The translations under genes were made by a program, and so were the position numbers. 32,434 bases of DNA from Kiritimatiellia bacterium (GTDB lineage: Bacteria > Verrucomicrobiota > Kiritimatiellia > CAIQIC01 > Lenti-01): assembly GCA_017540905.1 (NCBI GenBank), contig JAFYAC010000087.1, positions 1 through 32,434 of the forward strand, written 5' to 3'. Positions 1-5,948 of this stretch are shown in pieces. Position 1 is the stretch's first letter; every line of letters begins with the position of its first letter. The notes beneath the pieces are model-generated. The model was not told where the DNA came from. It ran no database searches and worked only from the letters and a program-made list of their open reading frames with translations.

Positions 1-200
1 CACCTTTCTCCACCATCTCCGGCGTCCGGTAGCGCAGGAACTCGGCCTCCATCGAGGTCTTCACGTCGCGGAAGCCCAGCTCGATTTCCCAGCGCATCCG
101 GTAGGCCTGCAGGATTTCCGCGGCAGGATAGGCGCCGGCGTTGGTGAGGGTGGTCAGCAGCCAGAGGTCCTCGTCGCGGAAGCCGCGGAGGGAACGGGGC
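1..200 (-). pseudogene. IS4-type transposase, C-terminal fragment (runs off the left edge)
   Basis: Read on the minus strand from about 200 down to 1, an open frame encodes FRDEDLWLLTTL, then YPAAEILQAYRMRWEIE, then GFRDVKTSMEAEFLRYRTPEMVEKG. This is the YREK-like region of IS4-family DDE transposases: Y-x2-R-W-x-I-E with the catalytic Glu, followed by F-x-D-x-K. The family normally has several hundred residues upstream holding the two catalytic Asp residues. Those are absent. Similarity stops near 190-200, where the DNA turns into dispersed-repeat sequence (a GCAAATCTGC motif also found near 2419). I infer a 5'-truncated, inactive remnant. The rest of its 3' end lies outside the window, so I cannot say whether a terminal repeat survives. 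Confidence 0.65.
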
Positions 201-369
201 CAGGCCGCAAATCTGCAACGGATGGAGAGCGAAAGGGGTGCGCTCCTCTTCTGTTCAGTCATTGGTTTCGCGGCCGGACGCCCTGTCCACACGCCGCCCT
301 TCATCTCGATACTCGCGTTCCTCCCGTAAATCTTTCACCTCCCTGCGAAAGAATCCACTCTCCGAGCCT

Positions 370-425
370 CTGTGTGGACTTCGCGGTGCCCGAAGGCTTC
401 GAAATCGACCTGGCGGCGGAGTGGG
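370..425 (+). repeat. Dispersed repeat, copy 1 (second copy at 2432-2607)
   Basis: The stretch GTGTGGACTTCGCGGTGCCC (374-393) recurs as GTGTGAACTTCGCGGTGCCC at 2437-2456. TTCGAAATCGACCTGGCGGC (398-417) recurs at 2577-2596 with one substitution. In the second copy the two blocks are separated by about 120 bp of extra DNA. Both copies lie a few hundred bases before the composite hairpin repeat, so they probably belong to one larger decayed unit. Confidence 0.55.
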
Positions 426-514
426 CGGACGGCGGAACGGAGCTTTGCAAAATCAAATCCGCGATGTCCTTTTCCCGCTCCCCGGAGCGGGTTATGTTAT
501 TCTGTGGCTCTTCA

Positions 515-551
515 GACGTTTCCCCACAACAAGGTCGCGCGGAAGCGCGAC
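515..551. repeat. Hairpin repeat GACGTTTCCCCA...GGTCGCGCGGAAGCGCGACC, copy 1
   Basis: An 8-bp stem GGTCGCGC/GCGCGACC closes a GGAA loop at 532-551. Just downstream (577-596) is a matching stem, GGACGCGC/GCGCGTCC, with a TTCC loop. The GACGTTTCCCC lead-in and the first hairpin recur at 10264-10301, so this is a mobile or dispersed element rather than a local terminator. Confidence 0.6.
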
Positions 552-590
552 CCTCCCGGTGGGCTCTCCACGGGGAGGGACGCGCTTCCG

Positions 591-690
591 CGCGTCCGCG
601 GTGGTTGGGAAACGCCCTGTGCGGTGCGGCTTTCAGCAGCGCCATGGACTTGGGCATGTGGCGCGGCAAGATGCCGCACCCCCGGAAGTG
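591..690. repeat. Composite palindromic repeat (GGTGCGGC...GCCGCGCC family), copy 1
   Basis: The unit runs from CGCGTCCGCGGTGGTTGG through GGTGCGGCTTTCAGCAGCGCC and CATGGACTTGGGCATGTGGC to GCCGCACCCCCGGAAG. A near-identical unit is at 2611-2702. Shorter relatives are at 15962-16030, 30601-30650 and 31058-31108. The core is an inverted repeat able to form a hairpin in either strand. Confidence 0.7.
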
Positions 691-802
691 GAGCATGACC
701 TTCTGAACAAGCATCGCACAACTTCCTTTTTCTCCCGCGCTCCATCCGTCAGGGCTCGGCTGAAAGCCACTCCGCCATTTCCATACGACCGCCGTCAACG
801 AA

Positions 803-845
803 ACAGGGCGCAAATCGGGAATTGCACGTTCGTTTTGCGCCCTGT
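803..845. other. 12-bp perfect stem, 19-nt loop
   Basis: ACAGGGCGCAAA (803-814) pairs perfectly with TTTGCGCCCTGT (834-845). No T-run follows on the plus strand, and no gene ends nearby. It may be a relic of a terminator or another dispersed palindrome. No second copy was seen in this window. Confidence 0.4.
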
Positions 846-1017
846 CTGGCACTTCATGGCCCCACCCCCCCGAGGCCGAGGCACCGTGCGTTGTCTATGA
901 CGGTGAGTCCCTGGTGTTTTCCGGCGGTCTCCGCGCCCGGATTTTCCACGACTTCGCAAGGGATCCCCTTGACCAATCCCCACAATCATGACCAACGGGA
1001 CCACTACGCCGACGCCA

Positions 1018-1090
1018 GTGTCCCCGCATCCGCCGCCCTCCGCAGGCCGCAGTGGCTTCCTCCTGCGATGCCCGTTTGCCGTGCCGGATT
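1018..1090 (+). pseudogene. Decayed copy of the 3' end of the AAA/DUF234-type ATPase gene
   Basis: The plus-strand frame here reads HYADASVPASAALRRPQW. The last residues of the ATPase encoded at 3000-4436 are GYFDAIVPASAVLRGPQ followed by stop. DNA similarity continues past the intact gene's stop into the 3' flank: GATGCCCGTTTGCCGTGCCGGA occurs at 1068-1089 and again at 4439-4460. I infer a duplicated gene end, or a repeat that has captured one. The rest of the gene copy is not recognisable upstream. Confidence 0.45.
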
Positions 1091-1094
1091 CAGC

Positions 1095-1201
1095 TTTTAT
1101 CATCAAATTATGAACTTTTTTCTTGCCATCTAAAATCCATTGCGTAAAATTACGCTGTCCATTGAGTAATTTCGGAATCCATTCCAATGTAAGGAAATAC
1201 A
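1095..1201 (+). promoter_or_regulatory. AT-rich leader of the AAA/DUF4143 ATPase gene, with a palindrome and RBS
   Basis: A sharp drop in GC content marks this stretch, as expected for a promoter region. It contains the palindrome GCGTAAAATTACGC (1142-1155) and a Shine-Dalgarno-like TAAGGAAA that ends just before the ATG at 1202. I do not see a convincing -35/-10 pair, so the exact promoter is unassigned. Confidence 0.45.
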
Positions 1202-2389
1202 ATGCACAAACGAGCCATCGCAAAACTTCTGTTGGAGCGCTTGAAAGAGCCGAGACGCTTCCTCCAGGTGCTCATGGGCCCCCGGCAGACGGGAAAGACC
1301 ACGCTCGTGAAGCAGGTGCTGTCCGAGGCGGGCATTCCGTTCGCCTACCACAGCGCCGACGCCGTGCCGGGGGACGGCCTCGCGTGGCTGGGCAACGTCT
1401 GGGAAACCGCGCGGGCCGTCCGGCGGGCGAACCGCCATGCGGAGTTCCTGCTGGTCGTGGACGAAATCCAGAAAATCCGCGGGTGGAGCGAGGCCGTCAA
1501 GCGGGAATGGGACGCCGACTCCTTTGCTGACCGCCCCATCAAGGTGGTGTTGCTCGGCTCGTCGCGCGTGTTGCTCGAACGGGGCCTCGCCGACTCGATG
1601 ATGGGCCGTTTCGAGGTCATCCGCGTGCCCCACTGGTCCTGGCCGGAAATGCGCGACGCCTTCGGTTGGACGCCCGAGCAATACGTCTGGTTCGGGGGCT
1701 TTCCCGGCGCCGCGCCCCTCGTGGCCGACCCCGAGCGCTGGTCTCAATACATCGGCGCAGCCATCATCGACGCCACGCTCAACAAGGACATCCTCGTCGA
1801 TGCCCCCGTCGGCAAACCCGCGCTCCTGCGCCAGACCTTCGAACTCGCCGCCGCCTACTCCGGCAAGGAACTGTCCCTCACCAAGATGGTCGGTTCCCTC
1901 CGCGACGCGGGCAACACCACCACCCTTTCGGGCTATCTCGCGCTGCTTGACGCTTCCGGGCTCGTCGCCGGGCTCCGGAAATACGCCAACGACACCGCGC
2001 GGCGCCGCGCTTCCGTCCCCAAAATGCAAGTCCACGACAACGCCCTCCGCTCCCACCACGCCAACCGCTCTTTCGCCGACGCCCTGGCCGACCCCGCCGA
2101 ATGGGGGCGGTGCGTCGAATCCGCCGTGGGCGCCCATCTTCTCTCCCGCGCGGCCGTCGGCGGATACGAAGTCCTCTACTGGCGCGAGAGCAACCTCGAA
2201 GTCGATTACGTTCTCCACCGGCGCGGACGCCTGGCGGCCATCGAAGTCAAAACCAGCGCCGAATCCGCCACGGAAGGACTTGCCGCCTTCCGCCGGCGCT
2301 TCTCCCCCGCCGTCGCGCTGGTCGTCGGCCCTGCCGGGCTCCCGCTCACCGAATTTCTTTCCACAGACCCATCGGAGTTCCTCCGCTGA
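1202..2389 (+). CDS. ATP-binding protein, AAA_14 plus DUF4143
   Basis: A 395-residue protein of the widespread bacterial and archaeal AAA/DUF4143 family; the biological role of these ATPases is largely unassigned. Visible motifs are the Walker A GPRQTGKT at residues 26-33, the Walker B LLVVDEI at 83-89, a sensor-like VVLLGSS near 115-121, and from about 180 onward a C-terminal DUF4143 domain. That domain ends with E-x-DYV and AIEVKTS (333-351), a PD-(D/E)xK nuclease-like signature. Length is normal for the family. The ATG is chosen because an AAGGA ribosome site sits 6-7 nt upstream and the conserved N-terminus begins at once. It stands alone, with repeats on both sides, and is not in an operon. 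Some relatives lie in accessory islands; the transposase remnant and repeats here fit that, but this is context only. Confidence 0.9.
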   Translation: MHKRAIAKLLLERLKEPRRFLQVLMGPRQTGKTTLVKQVLSEAGIPFAYHSADAVPGDGLAWLGNVWETARAVRRANRHAEFLLVVDEIQKIRGWSEAVKREWDADSFADRPIKVVLLGSSRVLLERGLADSMMGRFEVIRVPHWSWPEMRDAFGWTPEQYVWFGGFPGAAPLVADPERWSQYIGAAIIDATLNKDILVDAPVGKPALLRQTFELAAAYSGKELSLTKMVGSLRDAGNTTTLSGYLALLDASGLVAGLRKYANDTARRRASVPKMQVHDNALRSHHANRSFADALADPAEWGRCVESAVGAHLLSRAAVGGYEVLYWRESNLEVDYVLHRRGRLAAIEVKTSAESATEGLAAFRRRFSPAVALVVGPAGLPLTEFLSTDPSEFLR

Positions 2390-2720
2390 CGCCGGATGGA
2401 GGAAAAGAGGGCAGACCGCAAATCTGCACGTGCCTCCGTGTGAACTTCGCGGTGCCCGTTGGGGGGGGCAGGCGCCCGGACGGGAGAATATTTCAAGTCC
2501 GGCTTGGAATTTGTTCCGGAAGAGGACCAACGCCGGACGGGAGCCGGACATCCACTTCCTGCGAACCTACAAAGGGTTCGAAATCGACCTAGCGGCGGAG
2601 TGGGCATCCGTGCGTCCGCGGTGGTTGGAAAACGCCCTGAGAGGTGCGGCTTTCAGCCGCGCCATGGACTTGGGCATGTGGCGCGGGGGGATGCCGCGCC
2701 TGCCAAAAATCGAAAGTACG
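2390..2720. repeat. Repeat block between the two ATPase genes (second copy of the 370-690 unit)
   Basis: About 330 bp with no credible gene. It holds the GTGTGAACTTCGCGGTGCCC block (2437-2456), the TTCGAAATCGACCTAGCGGC block (2577-2596) and the composite hairpin unit (2611-2702). All three have counterparts in the same order at 370-690, left of the other ATPase gene. The composite unit is about 90 percent identical to the first copy by eye. Confidence 0.6.
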
Positions 2721-2843
2721 ATCTCTTAAACTGCGATATGTGATCTGGGAACATCAAAAGAATGCCGACGTTTTATACAATCTCATGCAAATATACGCGG
2801 TTTCGGGGAACTCTCCCTCCCTTCCCGCTCCCGCCCCATGCAT

Positions 2844-2878
2844 GGGCGGATTATTTGCGAATCGCACATTATCCGCCC
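2844..2878. promoter_or_regulatory. 35-bp imperfect palindrome upstream of the AAA/DUF234-type ATPase gene
   Basis: Arms GGGCGGATTATTTGCGA (2844-2860) and TCGCACATTATCCGCCC (2862-2878) match at 15 of 17 positions around one central base. It lies in the AT-richer leader (about 2720-2999) and 122 bp before the chosen ATG. A regulator-binding site or an RNA hairpin are both possible. A TATACAAT-like box is at 2775-2782. Confidence 0.4.
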
Positions 2879-2999
2879 TAAATAACATCGATGAGACGTG
2901 CGCGTTTTCTGCAATCAGCCGATTTTCCGCTATTTTTGTCTTGCTTTGTTCCCGTTCTTCCCCACAATGGCGGTGGCTTTGCAAACGGAAGGAGTCCCG

Positions 3000-4436
3000 A
3001 TGTTCCATGGTCGAGAAGAGGAATTGGCCCGCTTGGCGGAATTGTGGAAGAAACCCGTCGCGTCGCTCGTCACGTGCCGGGGGCGCCGCCGCATCGGAAA
3101 AAGCACGCTTGTCGCCGAATTCGCCAAACGCAGCGGCGCGCGTTTCCTTTCGTTTGAAGGCCGCCCGCCGCGTCCGGGCATCTCGAACGCCGCACAGCTG
3201 GAAGCCTTTGCCGAGCGCTACGCCGTCCTCTTCGGGGGGCCCGTCCCGTTGTTCCGCAATTGGACCGAGGCTTTCCACCACCTCGCCGCCGCCGTCCGCG
3301 ACACCTGGCGCACCGTCATCCTCCTCGACGAAATCTCCTGGATGGGCGGCGCCGCCCCGGATTTTCCCGGCGACCTCAAGACGGCCTGGGACGTGGAGTT
3401 CAAGTCCCATCCCAAACTCGTCCTGGTCTTGTGCGGCTCGGTCTCGGCATGGATTTCCGACAACATCCTCCACGGCACCGGATTCGCCGGACGCCGTTCC
3501 CTCGACCTCGTTCTGGGCGAGCTCCCCTTGGCCGACTGCGTCAAGTTCTGGGGAAAGGCCGCAGCCCGCGTCTCCGCCGGCGAAATCCTCGACGTTCTCT
3601 CCGTCACCGGCGGCGTTCCGCGCTACCTCGAAGAACTGGACCCGTCCCTTTCCGCCGACGAAAACATCCGCCGGATGGCCTTCCTCCCCGGCGGCATCCT
3701 GCACGACGACCTGGAACGCATTTTCGGCGATGTTTTCGGCCGTTCCGCAACCGCACGGCGCGCCCTCCTTTCCGCACTTGCCGACGGCCCCCAAAGTGCC
3801 GAAGACCTTGCCCGGAAAGCGGGCAAAACCTCCAACGGACACCTCTCCCGGACCCTCGAAGAACTTGCCGAAGCCGGTTTCATCGCCGCCGATTCCGGCC
3901 TGAATCCCGCCACCGGCCGCCCCGCCGGCATCATCCGCTACCGCATCCGCGACAACTACGCCCGCTTCTACCTCCGCTGCATCGCCCCCCGCCTGGAAGC
4001 CATCGATGCGGGCACCTTCCGTTTCCATTCCCGTGAGCAACTGCCCGGATGGGAAATCCTTCTCGGTGTCCAGTTCGAAGCGCTGGTCCTCAACCACGCC
4101 GCAGAATTCCTCCCCCCGCTGGGCCTCGACCGCGCCCTCGTCCTCTCCGCCGCCCCGTGGCGGCAATCCCCGGGGACCCGGCGGCGCGGCTGCCAGATCG
4201 ACCTCCTCCTCCAAACCCGCCGCGCCGCCATGATTGTCGAAATCAAGCGCCGCCGCGAAATCGGCCGCGAAATCATCTCCGAGACCGAACAAAAGGCGGA
4301 CGCCCTGCAAATCAAAAAAGGACTTACCCTCCGCACCGCCCTCGTCTACGCCGGACATCTCTCCCCAGGGGTCGAAGCCGACGGCTACTTCGACGCTATT
4401 GTCCCCGCCTCCGCCGTCCTCCGCGGGCCGCAGTGA
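3000..4436 (+). CDS. ATP-binding protein, archaeal-ATPase type with DUF234-like C-terminus
   Basis: A 478-residue STAND/AAA-type ATPase. It begins FHGREEELARLAEL, the entry motif of the ATPase_2 family. Walker A GRRRIGKST is at 28-36, Walker B VILLDEIS at 106-113, and a VTGGVPRYL motif at 202-210 is typical of the family. A winged-helix segment lies at about 252-298. The C-terminal domain has C-Q-I-D (D401) followed by IVEIK (E414, K416), the DUF234/PD-(D/E)xK-like core. The open frame extends upstream to 2898, but I choose ATG 3000 because AAGGAG lies 5 nt before it and family homology starts there. It follows the DUF4143 gene by 610 bp and probably has its own promoter. Its last codons and 3' flank are duplicated at 1018-1090. 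Cellular function is unknown. Confidence 0.88.
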   Translation: MFHGREEELARLAELWKKPVASLVTCRGRRRIGKSTLVAEFAKRSGARFLSFEGRPPRPGISNAAQLEAFAERYAVLFGGPVPLFRNWTEAFHHLAAAVRDTWRTVILLDEISWMGGAAPDFPGDLKTAWDVEFKSHPKLVLVLCGSVSAWISDNILHGTGFAGRRSLDLVLGELPLADCVKFWGKAAARVSAGEILDVLSVTGGVPRYLEELDPSLSADENIRRMAFLPGGILHDDLERIFGDVFGRSATARRALLSALADGPQSAEDLARKAGKTSNGHLSRTLEELAEAGFIAADSGLNPATGRPAGIIRYRIRDNYARFYLRCIAPRLEAIDAGTFRFHSREQLPGWEILLGVQFEALVLNHAAEFLPPLGLDRALVLSAAPWRQSPGTRRRGCQIDLLLQTRRAAMIVEIKRRREIGREIISETEQKADALQIKKGLTLRTALVYAGHLSPGVEADGYFDAIVPASAVLRGPQ

Positions 4437-4778
4437 CCGATGCCCGTTTGCCGTGCCGGATGCCCTCGTCCGGTCCACGTCGCCGTCCTGTCGGGGGGCC
4501 GTGCAACAAGGCATTTGGGGTGCCACCGTGGCAACATCCGGGCCGCTTTTGCCCGCACGGAAACACAGAGGCACGGAGCTTTTGCCTGGCGGCAAATCCG
4601 CGTGGGAACGATTCCATCGCCGTGCTTTTGTGCCCCGACGTGTCCGGCAAATCCGCAACGTCGTTGCGGATTTGCCGTTGGCATTCCTTGGGGCCTCCCA
4701 TAGATTTCCTGGCAGAAAGGAAGTCCGGCCATGTTGTTTCCCCGAGATCTCGCGGGCGCCGTCCGCGAATACCCCGCC
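4437..4778. other. Gene-free region between convergent genes
   Basis: This 342-bp stretch separates the plus-strand ATPase from the minus-strand Cys-rich gene. It starts with the GCCCGTTTGCCGTGCCGG repeat (other copy at 1071). It also contains AACACAGAGGCACGGAG (4561-4577), a short motif like those in the CACGCAGAG repeat near 31181, and ends with a strong hairpin. No coding sequence is supported. Confidence 0.55.
4646..4676. terminator. Perfect 14-bp hairpin between convergent genes, possible bidirectional terminator
   Basis: GGCAAATCCGCAAC (4646-4659) pairs perfectly with GTTGCGGATTTGCC (4663-4676) around a GTC loop. Its position between two converging genes suits a terminator. Against a classical intrinsic terminator, there is no T-run on either side. 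The arm resembles the GCAAATCTGC words at 208 and 2419, so it may instead be a dispersed palindrome. Confidence 0.4.
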
Positions 4779-5090
4779 CTAGTGCTCGTGGTGTCCGCCG
4801 GGGGAGAAGGGGCAGGAGCCGAAGGAGGGGGAGCCGCAGAAGCGGCATTTGCCGCGGCCGAAGCCGTGTTCGTGCTTTCCGTGAGGGGAGAGGGAGCAGG
4901 AGCCGTAGGAGGACGAGCCGCAGAACATGCACTTGTCCGCCCCGAAGTCGGTGTGCTTGTGGCACTTGGCGTACGGACACGATCCGTAGCCGGACGAGCC
5001 GCAGTAGGAGCAGGTGGCGCTTGCGGCGGAAGGAAGGGCGAAGGCCAGCGCGGCGGCCAGCAGGAGAGCGTGGGGAATGGATGGTTTCAT
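4779..5090 (-). CDS. Small secreted Cys/His-rich protein with three tandem repeats
   Basis: A 103-residue protein with an N-terminal signal peptide: basic start, LLLAAALAFALP core, cleavage probably after SAASA. The mature part is three repeats of about 27 residues, each containing C-x2-C-G-S-x3-G-S-C followed by a His-rich tail (KHEH, HHEH). The cysteines are at 27/30/38, 54/57/65 and 82/85/93, plus C43. The regular Cys and His spacing suggests metal binding or a disulfide-stabilised repeat; this is inference. The frame stays open upstream, but ATG 5090 is chosen because the signal peptide starts there; no clear ribosome site precedes it. It lies 69 bp downstream of the FGE protein on the same strand, so it is probably co-transcribed with the kinase operon. 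I know no assigned function for this motif. Confidence 0.7.
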   Translation of the reverse strand: MKPSIPHALLLAAALAFALPSAASATCSYCGSSGYGSCPYAKCHKHTDFGADKCMFCGSSSYGSCSLSPHGKHEHGFGRGKCRFCGSPSFGSCPFSPGGHHEH

Positions 5091-5159
5091 GGTGCCGTCG
5101 AAGGTACCGCACAACCCGGCCCGGGGCAAGAACCCAAGAACGGAGGAAAGAACCCCTTG

Positions 5160-5948
5160 TCACTCGTCCGGCTCGGGCACGGGGGTGAGGCAGACGCGGA
5201 AGCCGACGTTGTTGTAGCGGCAGGCGGGGGGGAGGGAGAGGCGTTCCTCGCGGAGGCGCTGGGTGAACCACTCGTCGCCGCACCAGTTGCCGCCGCACAC
5301 CACGCGCTCGGTGCCGGTGGCGGGGCCGGCGTAGTTCGCCGCGGGGGCCTTCGGCCACGGGGCGAACCAGTCCTCGCACCACTCGCTGACGTTGCCGTCC
5401 ATGTCGAAGAGGCCCCATTCCAGCGCATCCGGCCGCCCCGCAGGGTGGGTATGGCCGCCGCTGTTCTCGGCCGTCCAGGTCCGCGGGGAACGCCACCGGG
5501 CGGCTTGCTGCGCCAGGAGCCATTCCATTTCCGTCGGGAGGCGCAATCCCGTACGGCGGCAGAACTCCATGGCGTCGTCCCAGGTTACGCATTCGACCGG
5601 CAACTCCGCCCGCCGGGAGGCCGCGGACAGCTCCTCGCCGCGGAAATGGGACGGATTGGTCCCCATCACGCCCGTCCACTGCTTCTGGGTCACCTCGCAG
5701 ACGCCGATCCAAAAGCCGTCCACCGGCACCCGGCGGGAGGATTTCTTCTCCCCGGTGGGAACCTCGCCCGACTCCATCCAAGTCAGCACCAGCTCCGCGC
5801 CGCCGGGCAGCGCGACCGTCCGTTTTTCGAATGGTCCCTTTCCCGGCGGCAGGGTGCAGGGACCCTCCGGCGGCGCGGCAAGGGCCGCCGACGCCACGAA
5901 GAACGCCGCCAGGGCCACGAACAGCCATCTCCACGCGCGTTTCACCAT
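5160..5948 (-). CDS. Secreted FGE-sulfatase (SUMF1) domain protein
   Basis: A 262-residue protein. Residues 1-24 are a signal peptide (MVKRAWRWLF, hydrophobic core, ALA cleavage). The rest is one formylglycine-generating-enzyme fold: PVDGFWIGVCEVTQKQW (75-91), TNPSHF, LPVECVTWDDAMEFC (116-130), GLRLPTEMEW (134-143), LFDMDGNVSEWCEDW (180-194), CGGNWC (218-223), and a final VGFRV. In true FGE two cysteines, spaced C-x4-C just after GG-S, do catalysis. Here CGGNWC is not followed by the second Cys at that spacing, so I infer a non-catalytic, ligand-binding use of the fold. The ATG overlaps the kinase stop (ATGGTGA) and is preceded by GAAGAGGGA, which implies translational coupling to the kinase. 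Confidence 0.88.
   Translation of the reverse strand: MVKRAWRWLFVALAAFFVASAALAAPPEGPCTLPPGKGPFEKRTVALPGGAELVLTWMESGEVPTGEKKSSRRVPVDGFWIGVCEVTQKQWTGVMGTNPSHFRGEELSAASRRAELPVECVTWDDAMEFCRRTGLRLPTEMEWLLAQQAARWRSPRTWTAENSGGHTHPAGRPDALEWGLFDMDGNVSEWCEDWFAPWPKAPAANYAGPATGTERVVCGGNWCGDEWFTQRLREERLSLPPACRYNNVGFRVCLTPVPEPDE

Larger units (their letters stand above)
201..1017. other. Gene-free stretch made of dispersed repeats and hairpins
   Basis: Several overlapping open frames exist on both strands, but none has a plausible start, a recognisable domain or consistent codon use. Their translations are translations of repeats found elsewhere in the window. Contents in order: a CTCTGTGTGGACTTCGCGG motif (370-388) followed by a repeat at 396-425, a hairpin repeat (515-551), a composite hairpin repeat (591-690) and an isolated 12-bp stem (803-845). 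Confidence 0.6.

Noticed and set aside
1-200. Complete IS element at the left edge
   Set aside because: Only the C-terminal transposase portion is visible. The catalytic Asp regions and terminal repeats are not in the window, and similarity stops at about 200.
1130-4658. Minus-strand open frames of 473 and 634 codons opposite the two ATPase genes
   Set aside because: Antisense shadows. The plus strand has intact Walker motifs and family domains.
5160-5948. Catalytic formylglycine-generating enzyme
   Set aside because: The paired catalytic cysteines are not at the expected spacing and no sulfatase gene is nearby. It is called an FGE-fold protein instead.
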